DNA of 64,000 nucleotides from Francisella frigiditurris (GCF_001880225.1 NZ_CP009654.1:1364001-1428000), one strand, 5' to 3'; shown: positions 28,352 to 39,106, numbered from the stretch's first letter. The notes: generated from the sequence alone by a model not told the origin. A program made the numbers and translations.

Positions 28352-28900
28352 TTATCTGCGAGATTGGATATTATTATCTGATGAAGTTTTATCATTAGTT
28401 GTCATTGCTTGATTTCTACTTTGAATCTTTCTAACTGAATCTCTAGACTGTGCTTCGCTATTCATAGGAACATCTTGATGAACTTGAGGTTGAGGCCTAC
28501 TCATACTAGCTCTTGAGCCTTGCTCCGTAGTTTCTGTCCTTCTATTTAGCCTCTCTTCTGGAGTAACTACCGAAGCATTAGGATTAAAACCTTGTCTCAT
28601 TCCAGGATTTCTCATTTGCTGTCTTTGCATCCTAGAATCATTTCTTTGAGAGTTTTGAGTTTGGGAATTCTCTCTATTAGCTGCTGGGGCAGTATCTCTT
28701 TGATTTTGATTACTATTAAACCTTCCAAAGTTTTGAACTTGAGAGTTGCCTCTATTTGGTGGTGGAATCAAATTTCCTCGCTGCTGTAGTTGTCTTTGTA
28801 TATTATTGCTAGAAGCTTGACTTTGTTGATCTATATTAGAAGCCGAAAAACCCAAAGCAGGAAGAACGCTTATAAACATAATTGTTAGTAACTTTTTCAT
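28352..28900 (-). CDS. Secreted Gln/Asn/Arg/Ser-rich protein of unknown function
   Basis: From the ATG at 28900, which has a strong AGAGGA ribosome binding site, the product has 182 residues. An in-frame ATG at 28930 lacks such a site. An N-terminal signal peptide (M-K-K-L-L-T-I-M-F-I-S-V-L-P) ends near A-S. The mature part is low complexity, rich in Q, N, R, S and P, with loosely repeated N-R-x-N-S-Q-x-Q-N units, and is probably disordered. No family recognised. It is last of three small exported-protein genes in a row. Confidence 0.65.
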   Translation of the reverse strand: MKKLLTIMFISVLPALGFSASNIDQQSQASSNNIQRQLQQRGNLIPPPNRGNSQVQNFGRFNSNQNQRDTAPAANRENSQTQNSQRNDSRMQRQQMRNPGMRQGFNPNASVVTPEERLNRRTETTEQGSRASMSRPQPQVHQDVPMNSEAQSRDSVRKIQSRNQAMTTNDKTSSDNNIQSRR

Positions 28901-28922
28901 TAATTTTCCTCTAACTTTTAAA

Positions 28923-29180
28923 TTAACCAATTCTATGCCTATTCATAGCATCATGATTTGTTAATGTATTATTATTAATTTGATCTACATTATGCGCATT
29001 ACTAGCATACATATAGTTATCTTTATGACGCGCATAAACAGCATCACCTGCACTACCAGTATTGTAATAGTTTTGATCACTTACCTGCTCAGCAGCTTCT
29101 TCAGTATCCATTGAACCAGCAAAACTAATAATAGGAAATAAAATAAAATTAATTAAAATAATTAATAAAACTTTTCTCAT
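28923..29180 (-). CDS. Small secreted protein, paralogue of the upstream gene
   Basis: Starting at the ATG at 29180 (AAAAGG upstream) gives 85 residues with a signal peptide ending S-F-A-G near residue 22. The mature part reads M-D-T-E-E-A-A-E-Q-V and later Y-A-S-N-A-H-N-V-D-Q-I-N-N-N. It aligns by eye with the neighbouring 68-residue protein (D-I-E-Q-A-S-E-Q-L and S-H-S-A-N-T-I-N-E-N), suggesting tandem duplication. No domain known. A longer start at 29228 would place extra residues ahead of the signal peptide and is disfavoured. Confidence 0.62.
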   Translation of the reverse strand: MRKVLLIILINFILFPIISFAGSMDTEEAAEQVSDQNYYNTGSAGDAVYARHKDNYMYASNAHNVDQINNNTLTNHDAMNRHRIG

Positions 29181-29187
29181 ATATTTA

Positions 29188-29394
29188 TTAATACCTTTTA
29201 TAATTAACTGCTGTATGTCTATTTTCATTTATTGTATTAGCACTATGCGATTCTGTAGCACTAACATAAGCACTTTTTTTATTTTTAGTTGTAAGTTGCT
29301 CACTTGCTTGTTCAATATCACTTGTTTTTGCAAAACTAACAACTGGTACTATTAAACTTAAACATACTGACATTACTAATAATATTTTTTTCAT
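29188..29394 (-). CDS. Small secreted protein of 68 residues
   Basis: The signal peptide M-K-K-I-L-L-V-M-S-V-C-L-S-L-I-V-P-V is followed by V-S-F-A, with cleavage near residue 22. A short polar mature peptide of about 45 residues follows. The ribosome binding site AGGGAG is well placed. It starts 12 bp after the end of the transaldolase gene on the same strand, so it may ride on the tal transcript. It is similar to the next gene downstream; function unknown. Confidence 0.62.
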   Translation of the reverse strand: MKKILLVMSVCLSLIVPVVSFAKTSDIEQASEQLTTKNKKSAYVSATESHSANTINENRHTAVNYKRY

Positions 29395-29406
29395 AGTTAT
29401 TACTCC

Positions 29407-30384
29407 CTATAAAACATTTAATCCTTTTTTTATTAAACTTTCTAACTCGACTGTATCTTTAGCGAATTGCCTAATTCCTTCACTTAACTTTTGTGTTGCT
29501 AGAGCACTTTCATTTAGTAACCATCTAAATTCTTGTTCAGTGATATACTTAGGTTTTTGTTCTACTTTACCATTATCATGTAGGCTTACTACTAAAGTAC
29601 TATTCTGCTGACTTAATTCTTCTAAAAGCGCTGGAGAAATTGTTAGTGCATCACATCCAGCTAATGCTTTTACTTGTTCTGCATTTCTAAAGCTGGCTCC
29701 CATAACTATTGTTTCGTAGCCATAATCTTTATAATACTTATAGATTTCTTTTACTGAATTTACGCCATTATCATCTTCAGGTTTTGGAAAACTATCTAGT
29801 TTATTATTTGATATCTGCCAATCAGTAATTCTTCCAACAAATGGTGAAATTAAATAAACTTTTGCTTCAGCACATGCTATAGCTTGAGCCTTATCAAATA
29901 TCAATGTTAGATTACAGTTAATACCTTCTTTCTCTAAAAGCTTTGCTGCTTTAATTCCTTCCCATGTCGCTGCTATCTTTATTAATATTCTGTCTTTAGA
30001 TATACCTTTCTCAGAATATTTATTAATTATTTTTCTAGCATATTCCATAGTTGATGCAGAATTAAAAGACTCTCTAGCATCAACCTCACTAGAAACTTTA
30101 CCATCAATTACTTTTAATATCTCAACACCAAAAGCAACTACAATATCCATTAAAATATCTTCAATAAGAGTTTCTTGAGAACTAAAATCTGATGATTTTA
30201 ACTTTCCATTCTCTATACATTCTTTAACTATATGAGCATATTTATCTTCTTTAGCAGCTTTTAATATCAAACTAGGATTTGTAGTTGCATCTATAGGCTT
30301 ATATTTTTTTATTAATTCAAAATCACCAGTATCAGCAACTACTTTAGTTACTTTTCTTAACTGTTCTAACACAGATTCTTTCAT
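29407..30384 (-). CDS. tal: Transaldolase
   Basis: The 325-residue TIM-barrel enzyme of the non-oxidative pentose phosphate pathway shows D-A-T-T-N-P-S near residue 32. It also has the Schiff-base Lys in [11 protein letters not shown] and G-A-S-F-R-N near residue 228. Length and motifs match TalB. The 180 bp upstream hold its probable promoter and a weak T-T-T-C-T-T-A/T-A-A-G-A-A-A hairpin at 30523-30540. Confidence 0.97.
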   Translation of the reverse strand: MKESVLEQLRKVTKVVADTGDFELIKKYKPIDATTNPSLILKAAKEDKYAHIVKECIENGKLKSSDFSSQETLIEDILMDIVVAFGVEILKVIDGKVSSEVDARESFNSASTMEYARKIINKYSEKGISKDRILIKIAATWEGIKAAKLLEKEGINCNLTLIFDKAQAIACAEAKVYLISPFVGRITDWQISNNKLDSFPKPEDDNGVNSVKEIYKYYKDYGYETIVMGASFRNAEQVKALAGCDALTISPALLEELSQQNSTLVVSLHDNGKVEQKPKYITEQEFRWLLNESALATQKLSEGIRQFAKDTVELESLIKKGLNVL

Positions 30385-30564
30385 ATGTATCCCTATTTAT
30401 TAATAGTCTAAAATTATAATTTCTACTTATTAGATTTTATAATACTAATAAACAGAGTCTAGATATATTTTATCTAAAAAAACATCATTATAAAAATTTA
30501 AAAAGATTTTTTAACAGCCGCGTTTCTTAAAATAAGAAAATAATAATATGAATAAAAAATTAGA

Positions 30565-31947
30565 TTAAAGATTAAATTTTTCTTTTAACATCGAATAAAC
30601 TGCTCTTATTCCCATTGCTTCTCCACCAATTGGCTTACCTGGAGTTGCTGAGCTATTCCAAGCCATGATGTCAAAATGAATCCAGTTACTATAACCTTCA
30701 GCTAGAAAATGCTCTAAAAATAATGCTGCTGTTATTGCTCCTGCAAATGATGAAGGACCACAGTTTGAAATATCAGCAAAATCATTTTTTAAATTTTTCA
30801 TATATCTCTTTGCTAGAGGTAATCTCCATACATCATCTTTTTGCTTTTCTGCATGTTTATATAAATTATCTGAAAAATCATTATTATTACTAAAAAAACC
30901 TGCAATTTCTGTTCCTACCGCAATTCTAGCTGCTCCAGTTAAGGTTGCAAAATCAATCAACATAGCAGGATTGCTAGAAGACTCTTCGTATAGAGGCTCC
31001 GCCAATATAAGTCTACCTTCAGCGTCAGTATTTGTTACTTGCACTGTAGTACCATTTTTCATTTTTATAATATCACTTGGTCTATAGGAATTTGCATCTA
31101 CCGCATTTTCTACAGTTGGTATTGAAAGACTTAAGCCTACTGGTAAATTATTCTTCATAATTAAATATGCTAGAGCTATAGCATTTGCTGCACCACCCAT
31201 ATCTTTATGCATTAAAAGCATTCCTGAAGCTGGTTTTATATCTACACCTCCTGTATCAAAAACAACTCCTTTACCAACTAAAGAAATTTTAGGATATGAA
31301 TTTTTATTCCAATTTAATTTAACTAATCTTGGAGCACGGTAACTTCCTCTACCTACAGTATAAATTCCCATATAGCCCTGTTTAGCTAAATCTTCTCCTA
31401 TAATCTCCTCAAAATCAGCATTAAACTCTATAGCCAACTGTTTTATAATATTAGATATTTCAGCGGGTCCCATATCTTCGGCAGGAGTGGAAATCATATC
31501 TCTAGCAAGGAATATAGCCTCGGCTTCTGAAATTATTTCTCTATAATCTTTTGGTAAAAATAAATATATCTCTTTTTTAGATTTTGTTTTTTTATACTTA
31601 TCAAAACTATAACTACCTAGAGCAAAACCTAGATAATATAATCTTAAATCTGGAATATCACTATATTCAATATGATATTCTCCATCTGGCAACTGTGAAT
31701 ATAGATCTGCTATAGTAAACATATCCTCTTCCACTAAGCATATAACTTGCAATAAAGTTCCATCTTGCTTTGGCAAAAGGATATTTTTAAGTTGCTCATT
31801 AAAATTTAGAGTCATTAAAAAATTCTTCGTAAACTCGTTTTGTCTCTCTAACCATTCTTTATAATTATTTTTTTTCACTAAGAATATTGGACAAGTATGC
31901 ATACTTTTTTCAAAACGAAAGCATTCAATTTTTTTTACTACTTCCAT
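30565..31947 (-). CDS. Leucyl aminopeptidase family protein (M17)
   Basis: The 460-residue cytoplasmic dimetal aminopeptidase has the catalytic segment N-T-D-A-E-G-R-L and the upstream metal motif V-F-D-T-G-G-V-D-I-K. The N-terminal domain is shorter and more diverged than in E. coli PepA, so it may be nearer PepB or a M17 subgroup. It removes N-terminal residues from peptides and may aid peptide recycling. It begins 1 bp after the tolC-like stop, so it is translationally linked to it. Confidence 0.9.
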   Translation of the reverse strand: MEVVKKIECFRFEKSMHTCPIFLVKKNNYKEWLERQNEFTKNFLMTLNFNEQLKNILLPKQDGTLLQVICLVEEDMFTIADLYSQLPDGEYHIEYSDIPDLRLYYLGFALGSYSFDKYKKTKSKKEIYLFLPKDYREIISEAEAIFLARDMISTPAEDMGPAEISNIIKQLAIEFNADFEEIIGEDLAKQGYMGIYTVGRGSYRAPRLVKLNWNKNSYPKISLVGKGVVFDTGGVDIKPASGMLLMHKDMGGAANAIALAYLIMKNNLPVGLSLSIPTVENAVDANSYRPSDIIKMKNGTTVQVTNTDAEGRLILAEPLYEESSSNPAMLIDFATLTGAARIAVGTEIAGFFSNNNDFSDNLYKHAEKQKDDVWRLPLAKRYMKNLKNDFADISNCGPSSFAGAITAALFLEHFLAEGYSNWIHFDIMAWNSSATPGKPIGGEAMGIRAVYSMLKEKFNL

Positions 31948-31948
31948 A

Positions 31949-33334
31949 TTACAACTCCACAGGTTGATTAAATAAAATCCAATTATTAAAGTCTTCTACT
32001 ACTTGCGTAGTCAATATTCCTGCTGCTTTATATAGACTTAAAAATCCTAATACATAGTCTGATTCAGCATTATTTAAATCAATTAAATATTGATAATATT
32101 GATTCATCAGTATGAAATATTGAGTAATAGTTGTAGTTCCACTCTCATATTTATCTCTATACTTTTCATATGCTATTTTTGCTGATGCGGCTGATTTTCT
32201 TAAAGCATTTATTTCAACTTTTTTATATTCTAACCATCTATATGCATACATAGAATCATTTCTAGCGACCCTTCCTGTTTGTATCATATTAAATTCAGAA
32301 GATTGATAGTCATAAGCCGCTTTTTTAAGTTCTGCATAATCAGTTCCTCCAGATAGTATATTCCACTCTAAAGATATACCAAAATAAAAACCACTAACAA
32401 CCCCTTTTGCAGGGGTCTGCTGATCTAATACAGGGTTACCTAAAGGAGTTCTAGCATTAAACCCTGGTGAATACTTAACTTCAAAATTTACTTTGGGCAT
32501 AAATGGACTTGTTGCAGACTGATAATCATAATATTTACTATCTTTCTTATGTATTGATCCCATATATGCAGGATTACTTCTCATTGCTAGCTCTTCCCAA
32601 TATTCCTCTGACTTTGGATTTGGATCTTTCACTTCAAAATCATTACTATATAAAATAATATTATCATCTCTATCTGTAAATTTATGTAATTCAGCTCTTG
32701 CTACTTTCTCATCCCTTTGAGCAGACACATAATCAGCTACAGCTATATGATAGTTAGATTTAGATGTTTCATAATCAACAGTATCAGCAACTCCTGCTTC
32801 ATATTGATTTTTTAGTTCTTTTAAGTTTGCTTCTGCTGCTTTTTTATTAAATGATGTGTACTCAACATTTTTAACAGTTCTTGCTAGATTAAAATATGCA
32901 TAACTGACATCATATAAAAACTGTTGGTAATTAGTTCTATAATCTTGTTGAGCAAACTCTGCACCCTCTTCTGCAGACTGTAAATTTTTATATGCCCCAT
33001 AGTTATATAGAGGTTGTGTCAAACTTACTATTCCTTGTATAGAATTGAAAGGTCCTGTATTAACTATGAAGTCACTTTTAGCTCCAGTAGTTGTGAGATT
33101 GTTTGCTGCTAATGTACCACCTATATCAATACTAGGCAACAAAGCCCCTAATTTAATAGCTGGATCCATCTGTCTAGAACTTAACTGGTATCCAATATAT
33201 TTATATTGAGGTGATTGCTCAATGGATCTTTGGATCACTTGAGTATAATCAACAGACGTATTAAAGGCGTATACAAGATTGCTAGAGCAAACTAAAACTA
33301 TAACAAACGTAAATAATACCTTTAAAAATTTCAA
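31949..33334 (-). CDS. TolC-family outer-membrane efflux protein
   Basis: The 461-residue protein has a signal peptide (cleaved near Y-A-F, residue 24), then two repeats of coiled-coil and beta segments typical of TolC/OEP. The helices include Y-Q-F-L-Y-D-V-S-Y-A-Y-F-N-L and the Y-E-A-G-V-A-D-T-V-D-Y and Y-E-S-G-T-T-T-I-T-Q-Y turns. The start is TTG, supported by AGAGAAG upstream and by an intact signal peptide. It lies between alaS and the aminopeptidase in one operon. Its partner inner-membrane pump is not in this window. Confidence 0.88.
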   Translation of the reverse strand: MKFLKVLFTFVIVLVCSSNLVYAFNTSVDYTQVIQRSIEQSPQYKYIGYQLSSRQMDPAIKLGALLPSIDIGGTLAANNLTTTGAKSDFIVNTGPFNSIQGIVSLTQPLYNYGAYKNLQSAEEGAEFAQQDYRTNYQQFLYDVSYAYFNLARTVKNVEYTSFNKKAAEANLKELKNQYEAGVADTVDYETSKSNYHIAVADYVSAQRDEKVARAELHKFTDRDDNIILYSNDFEVKDPNPKSEEYWEELAMRSNPAYMGSIHKKDSKYYDYQSATSPFMPKVNFEVKYSPGFNARTPLGNPVLDQQTPAKGVVSGFYFGISLEWNILSGGTDYAELKKAAYDYQSSEFNMIQTGRVARNDSMYAYRWLEYKKVEINALRKSAASAKIAYEKYRDKYESGTTTITQYFILMNQYYQYLIDLNNAESDYVLGFLSLYKAAGILTTQVVEDFNNWILFNQPVEL

Positions 33335-33350
33335 AATTTCTTCTCTTGAT

Positions 33351-35945
33351 TTAAATTATATTTAGGACATAATTTTTTGCTTCAAATATTGCTTCTTGTA
33401 TTTTTAATGGATTATTTCCACCACCTTGAGCCATATCTGGTCGTCCACCACCCTTACCATCAATTATGGACGAAACTATTTTAGCTATATCACCAGCTTT
33501 TACAAGACTTGTTACAGCTTTACTAACTCCAATAACAAACTGAACCTTATCATCAATAACAGTAGCTAAAATTACTATAACTCTCTCTTTCTTTGATTTA
33601 TATTCATCAACCTTATTTCTTAGAGTTTTTATATCACTATCATCAATTACAGCAGCTACAAGAGTTGTACCATTTTGCTCCTGCTCTTCTATATTAGAAG
33701 AAGATCCTGATAATAAATCTTTTTTTAGTTTAGTTATTTGCTTTTCTTGTAATTTAACTAACTCTTGTAATGAATTTAGTTTATCTAATACATTTGATTC
33801 AGTAGCTTTTAAATGAAGTTTAATAGAATCAACTAAGTCCTCTAGATTTTGTATATACTTATTAGCTTCTGTACCAGTTATAGCTTCAATTCTACGAACG
33901 CCAGAAGCTATTCCAGAATCCGAAATGATTTTAAATAATCCTATATCTCCAGTTTGTCTTACATGTGTACCACCACAAAGCTCTATAGAAAAGTCATCCA
34001 TACAAATAACTCTCACAATATCACCATATTTCTCACCAAATAAAGCTTGTGCTCCCATAGCCTTTGCTTTTTCAGGTGTGGTTTCTAAAGTTTCAACTAA
34101 ATAATTAGCTCTAATTACTGTATTAACTAATTTTTCTATTTGACGTATCTCTTCTTTAGACAATGGTTTATCATGCGAATAATCAAACCTTAATCTTTTA
34201 TTATTAACTAAAGAACCTTTTTGCTCTGCATGTTTACCAACTATTTGTTTTAATGCTGCATGTAGTAAATGTGTTGCACTATGGTTTGCAGCCGTATCTA
34301 AACGAGTTAAACCATCTACTTTAGCAGTAACTTCATCTGAAGTACTTAATCTTCCTTTTTCAAGCTTACCTATATGTAAAATAGCCTCACCAGATTTTTG
34401 AACATTTGTTACTTTAAATATAGTACCAGTAGATTCCAAAATTCCACTATCTGCAACTTGCCCACCAGATTCCGCATAAAAAGGACTTTTATCTAAAACA
34501 ATTACAATATTACTATCTAAATTAGATACCGAATCTACTGATTTGCCATCTTCAAATATTTCTAATATTTTAGAGTTATCTATTAATGTAGAATAACCAT
34601 TAAATAATGTTTTATGATTTGATTTAATAGTTTCATTATAATCTACTGAAAATTTGCTAGCTTTTTTAGATCTTGCCTTTTGTTCCTGCATAGCTATCTC
34701 AAAAGCCATCTGATCAACTTTTAAACCTTTTTCTCTAGCCATATCAGCTGTTAAATCTACTGGAAATCCATATGTATCATATAATTTAAAAGCTACATCT
34801 CCAGAGATAGTATCGCCATTTATATTTTGAATTTCATTATCAAAGATCTTAATTCCATTTTCAATTGTATTTATAAAAAGTTCTTCTTCTTTTTTTAAAG
34901 CTTCTTTAATTATTATTTTCTTATCAGCAAGCTCAGGATAAGCTTCTCCCATTTGAGATATTAGTTCATCAACTAACTTATAGAAAAAGACTTCTTTAGC
35001 TCCTAGTTTATTTCCATGTCTCACGGCTCTGCGAATAATACGACGAAGAACATATCCTCTACCTTCATTTGATGGCAATACTCCATCTGCTATTAAAAAT
35101 GAACATGAGCGAATATGATCTGCTATTACTTTCAATGATGGTGAATCTAGATTTTCGCTTCCTATTATTTGAGCAGCTTTTCTTATAAGAGCCTGGAACA
35201 AATCAATTTCATAGTTACTATTAACATGTTGTAATACTGCAGCTATTCTTTCTAAACCCATACCAGTATCTACTGAAGGTTTTGGAAGATCTAATACAGA
35301 TCCGTCTATTTGACGATTATATTGCATAAATACAATATTCCAGATTTCTATATATCTATCGCCATCTTCATCAGGTGCTCCTGGTAATCCACCTAGTATG
35401 TGTTCACCATGATCGTAAAATATCTCAGTACATGGTCCACAAGGCCCTGTATCTCCCATTTCCCAAAAATTATCGCTTGAGTCTATTCTTATAATTCTTT
35501 CTTTATCAAGTCCTATATGGTTATGCCATACATCAAAAGCTTCTTCATCTGTAGCATATATAGTCACCCATAGCTTCTCTTTTGGAAGAGAAATTTCTTC
35601 TGTAAGAAATTCCCATGCAAAACTTATAGCTTCTTTTTTAAAATAATCTCCAAAGCTAAAGTTTCCCAACATTTCAAAAAAAGTATGATGTCTTGCTGTA
35701 TAACCAACATTATCTAAATCATTATGTTTACCACCAGCTCTTAAACATTTCTGGACAGTCACAGCCCTTGTATAATCTCTTTTTTCTATACCTAGAAAAA
35801 CATCTTTAAACTGAACCATACCAGCATTAGTAAAAAGCAAGGTATCATCTCCAAATGGTATCAGAGATGAGCTAGGCTGATGTGAATGGCCTTTAGATTT
35901 AAAATAGCTTATAAACTTGCTTCTTAACTCTTTTGTACTAATCAT
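33351..35945 (-). CDS. alaS: Alanyl-tRNA synthetase
   Basis: The 864-residue class II synthetase contains the N-terminal catalytic core ([10 protein letters not shown] and the [11 protein letters not shown] region). Its editing domain has N-H-S-A-T-H-L-L-H and C-G-G-T-H-V zinc-binding motifs. A C-terminal coiled coil and C-Ala domain with [12 protein letters not shown] follow. Complete by length. It is first in an alaS - tolC-like - aminopeptidase run with gaps of 16 and 1 bp. Confidence 0.98.
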   Translation of the reverse strand: MISTKELRSKFISYFKSKGHSHQPSSSLIPFGDDTLLFTNAGMVQFKDVFLGIEKRDYTRAVTVQKCLRAGGKHNDLDNVGYTARHHTFFEMLGNFSFGDYFKKEAISFAWEFLTEEISLPKEKLWVTIYATDEEAFDVWHNHIGLDKERIIRIDSSDNFWEMGDTGPCGPCTEIFYDHGEHILGGLPGAPDEDGDRYIEIWNIVFMQYNRQIDGSVLDLPKPSVDTGMGLERIAAVLQHVNSNYEIDLFQALIRKAAQIIGSENLDSPSLKVIADHIRSCSFLIADGVLPSNEGRGYVLRRIIRRAVRHGNKLGAKEVFFYKLVDELISQMGEAYPELADKKIIIKEALKKEEELFINTIENGIKIFDNEIQNINGDTISGDVAFKLYDTYGFPVDLTADMAREKGLKVDQMAFEIAMQEQKARSKKASKFSVDYNETIKSNHKTLFNGYSTLIDNSKILEIFEDGKSVDSVSNLDSNIVIVLDKSPFYAESGGQVADSGILESTGTIFKVTNVQKSGEAILHIGKLEKGRLSTSDEVTAKVDGLTRLDTAANHSATHLLHAALKQIVGKHAEQKGSLVNNKRLRFDYSHDKPLSKEEIRQIEKLVNTVIRANYLVETLETTPEKAKAMGAQALFGEKYGDIVRVICMDDFSIELCGGTHVRQTGDIGLFKIISDSGIASGVRRIEAITGTEANKYIQNLEDLVDSIKLHLKATESNVLDKLNSLQELVKLQEKQITKLKKDLLSGSSSNIEEQEQNGTTLVAAVIDDSDIKTLRNKVDEYKSKKERVIVILATVIDDKVQFVIGVSKAVTSLVKAGDIAKIVSSIIDGKGGGRPDMAQGGGNNPLKIQEAIFEAKNYVLNII

Positions 35946-36127
35946 AAAAAAATAACCCTTGAAATTACAAAAAATGTAATATTAAGTTCATCAAATTTTA
36001 GAAACCAATTATAAACTATTTTTTAATAGAAATTAAATATTACTTAATACTGTGTTTACAAGAAAATCCTATAGAGTTATTATTACCTCATTTATATAAT
36101 TGTGACCTATAAAAATTAGGAAGATAT

Positions 36128-36640
36128 ATGAAGAAGAGAATATTAATTGGAACTGCGATTGTCGCATTAGTAATTGGTGCAGGATTTTATTATTATCATA
36201 GTAAATATACTGTACAGGCACCTGAAGATAAACCGCCAGTACAAGAAGAAACTACTGTTGTCCAAAAGCCTAAAGGATATTGTCTAATTAGATATAACGA
36301 ATCTAAAGATAATGGAAAATCATGGGAAGAAGTTGTTGTTGAAAATGGTCAAACTCCTATTAGCACTGATGACTGTTGGGCTAAGTACGGTACATTACTA
36401 GATAAATTTGGTAGTTCTCCAGATGCTAATGGTCGCTTACATGGTGAAGAAGGCAATGATTTAATTAAATCTCCCGCAATGGATTTCTCTGATACACCAA
36501 TCAATATAGAAGACGCTCATAAAAAAGATGCTGAATTAGCAAAAAAAGAAGCTAATAAAGCAACAGATGAAGATGATGAAACAGCAGATAGTGGAAGTTC
36601 TCTATTTGATCCTGATGAGTCAGATGCTGATGAGCTTTAA
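36128..36640 (+). CDS. Membrane-anchored acidic protein of unknown function
   Basis: The 170-residue protein has one N-terminal transmembrane helix (residues ~4-23). A periplasmic part follows, containing Y-C-L-I-R-Y and D-D-C-W-A-K-Y segments and a strongly acidic C-terminal tail rich in D, E, A and K. An AGGAAG ribosome binding site is present, and a TATAAT at 36095-36100 may be its -10 box. It overlaps the convergent helicase gene by 4 bp. No family recognised. Confidence 0.65.
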   Translation: MKKRILIGTAIVALVIGAGFYYYHSKYTVQAPEDKPPVQEETTVVQKPKGYCLIRYNESKDNGKSWEEVVVENGQTPISTDDCWAKYGTLLDKFGSSPDANGRLHGEEGNDLIKSPAMDFSDTPINIEDAHKKDAELAKKEANKATDEDDETADSGSSLFDPDESDADEL

Positions 36641-38688
36641 TTATTAACTAATGCTACCTTTTGAGAATATTTCTTAAACATACTCTTATTATTTTCAAAG
36701 CTTGACTGTTTAATAAAGTTTTCACACTCGAGTAAATTACCTTCATATAAGAACCTTAAAGAATTACTACATTTTAAATCTCTAGGAAATTTATTAGACT
36801 TTACTTCATACCAAGCATTTAATCTCTTGATATCATTAGCCGCCACAATAAATAAATGTTTTTTTACTCTAGTGGCTGCAACATAAAAAAGTCTTCTTTC
36901 TTCCTCTAGAATAGATTCTGATATTTTATCTATATTGTCACCTAAGAATCCACCTTCTGTTACATCATATAGTACTACATAATTCCATTCTAAACCCTTT
37001 GCTCTATGAATAGACATAATTTGAATACTATTATCATTAAAGCTCTCTTTTTTAATAGATTTTTCATATAAGTCTTTTAGAATTATTAAAAATTCTTGTA
37101 TGTTCACTTCTTTACTATTAGCAAAAGCTACTATTCCATCAATAATTTTTAGCTTTGATTGGCTTTTATATGTTTCAGAATGATTCTTTTGAATAACCTT
37201 TTTTAAGTCTAAAATCTCTAAAATACTGGCAATAGCTTTTTCAACGTTTTTCGTTTTTATTTTTTTTAATATTTGTTTCCAACTATCAGCAACTTTTATA
37301 ATATTCTTCTTTTTATAAGGCTCTATAACGCTTGATAATAAACCCTCTAAAATCTGTGGTGCCATTATTAGGTTACTAGCTATTTCTTCTGCTATTCTCT
37401 GTTTTTGATCTTTCTTTAAATAAAGTGATGGATAATCAAGCATAGCTTTTATAAATTCTATTCTTTCATTTTCTTGATATTCTAAAAAGCCTTTACCATT
37501 ATTGACTAGCATTAAATAGCCATAAATAGCTCTAAATAAATTTTCGTCGAAAACATTCTTATCTGCTACCACAGAGTAAGGTAGATCACTATATAAACAG
37601 CTAAGTTCAAAAATAGTTGTAGAGTTATATTTTCTTACTAGAACTACGATTTCTGAGGCTTGAACACCAGATTCTATTAATTTCTTTAACTTAGCTACCA
37701 CTTTATCTGAATCATCTAAAATGCTAACATCCGTCACTTTTTTTAATTTCGGATAAGTAATACATAGATTTTTATGTCTACTTTTATTATTGGATATAAT
37801 ATTGTTTGCCATTAGCGAAACTAAATCGCCATATCTAAAAGTATAAGAAAGCTCAAAATACTTAACATTCTTGAAATCTTTCTGAAATCCTTCAAGCATA
37901 TAATAAGGTGTTGAACCTCTCCATTGATATATCGTCTGATCAACATCTCCCACCGCCATTACTGTAGTTTCATTTCCTACTAGGCATTTTAATAAGTATT
38001 GCTGTGCTTCATTTATATCTTGATATTCATCTATTATTATATGAGAGTAAATTTGCTGAGCTTTCTTTACAAAAGAAATCTCCTTTTCAAAAATTTTACA
38101 AGTAATATATATCATATCATCATAAGTAATTACGCCTTTGCTTTCACATTCCTTATTAAATAAATCAAATACAGTATCTAAGATTTTTTTATCTTTAGCA
38201 GGTAGTGAACTGAGTTTTTTATTCTTTGATGAAATACTTGATTTTAAAACAGATATATAACCTTTAAACTCTTCTATTCTTTCATTATTTATTTCTTTAG
38301 TAATTTTATGCTCTTTATGAGCTTTTTTTAAAATTTGAATAAGGATATTATCTGTCTCATACTCCTTTAAGATAGATGTATATTTTACTTTACCCACTTT
38401 ACTAAATGCTTGTAAAAATCCATTTCCTAAAGAGTGCATCGTCCTTACATTTACTCTTGACGCTATACTTTGCTCTAGAACTTTAAAAAGTCTATTTGCA
38501 AACTCTTCCTGTGCTGATTTGTTATACATCAGAACAAGTATTTTGCTTGGACTCACACCTTTAGAAATTAAAAACTGAATCCTTGCAATTAATGTTTGTG
38601 TTTTTCCACTTCCAGCAACTGCTGAGACTAATGCATGTTGATTTATATTATGATTAATTACCAGCTGCTGTTCTGCTGTATAATTCAT
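36637..38688 (-). CDS. UvrD-like SF1 DNA helicase
   Basis: The 683-residue ATPase has Walker A S-A-V-A-G-S-G-K-T, Walker B H-I-I-I-D-E-Y-Q-D-I-N, motif III G-D-V-D-Q-T-I-Y-Q-W-R-G and a late M-S-I-H-R-A-K-G-L-E-W motif V region, with V-A-A-T-R-V as motif VI. It belongs to the UvrD/Rep/PcrA superfamily but differs clearly from the Rep at 24096-26111. Its role (repair or plasmid/phage-related) is not known. It overlaps the upstream membrane gene by 4 bp. Confidence 0.85.
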   Translation of the reverse strand: MNYTAEQQLVINHNINQHALVSAVAGSGKTQTLIARIQFLISKGVSPSKILVLMYNKSAQEEFANRLFKVLEQSIASRVNVRTMHSLGNGFLQAFSKVGKVKYTSILKEYETDNILIQILKKAHKEHKITKEINNERIEEFKGYISVLKSSISSKNKKLSSLPAKDKKILDTVFDLFNKECESKGVITYDDMIYITCKIFEKEISFVKKAQQIYSHIIIDEYQDINEAQQYLLKCLVGNETTVMAVGDVDQTIYQWRGSTPYYMLEGFQKDFKNVKYFELSYTFRYGDLVSLMANNIISNNKSRHKNLCITYPKLKKVTDVSILDDSDKVVAKLKKLIESGVQASEIVVLVRKYNSTTIFELSCLYSDLPYSVVADKNVFDENLFRAIYGYLMLVNNGKGFLEYQENERIEFIKAMLDYPSLYLKKDQKQRIAEEIASNLIMAPQILEGLLSSVIEPYKKKNIIKVADSWKQILKKIKTKNVEKAIASILEILDLKKVIQKNHSETYKSQSKLKIIDGIVAFANSKEVNIQEFLIILKDLYEKSIKKESFNDNSIQIMSIHRAKGLEWNYVVLYDVTEGGFLGDNIDKISESILEEERRLFYVAATRVKKHLFIVAANDIKRLNAWYEVKSNKFPRDLKCSNSLRFLYEGNLLECENFIKQSSFENNKSMFKKYSQKVALVNN

Positions 38689-39047
38689 AGATCAGATTCT
38701 GAGCTTTTTGCTCCTACTTCTTTTTTATTTTTAAATAGAAATGGTGTAACCACATACATAAGCGTTGTTACTATTTCTTTTAAAACATTTAATATAAATT
38801 TTGAAATTACAATTAAAGTTAAACCCATATATTTTATGTAATTAGCAAAATTAATACTTTTACGCTTATCTTTTATAAATTTAAAGGGGGATAAAACAAA
38901 TATAGTAAATATAATCAATATTATATAAGTAAATACATTTCCTAATGCTTGTTCATACCAAACAGAAATTTTATAAATAAGAACTTGTACCGCTATCAGG
39001 ACAATAATCAAACTAACAATGAAAAATATAACTTTTTTATTGAACAT
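38685..39047 (-). CDS. Small membrane protein
   Basis: Starting from the ATG at 39047, with GGGAG eight bases upstream, the product has 120 residues; a start at 39062 would add five. Two hydrophobic helices lie near residues 5-25 and 37-57, and a third hydrophobic stretch near 75-95. A charged tail (K-N-K-K-E-V-G-A) follows. No family recognised. It is divergent from rsfS and upstream of, and overlapping, the UvrD-like helicase gene. Confidence 0.6.
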   Translation of the reverse strand: MFNKKVIFFIVSLIIVLIAVQVLIYKISVWYEQALGNVFTYIILIIFTIFVLSPFKFIKDKRKSINFANYIKYMGLTLIVISKFILNVLKEIVTTLMYVVTPFLFKNKKEVGAKSSESDL

Positions 39048-39106
39048 TCCTTTTTCTCCCATAAATCATTTATCAGATCCATAATACCATTATATCATTA
39101 ATAATT

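Noticed and set aside
30523-30540. Hairpin TTTCTTA-AAA-TAAGAAA after the aminopeptidase gene as a terminator
   Set aside because: No G-C in the stem and no adjoining T run in the direction of transcription; too weak to call.
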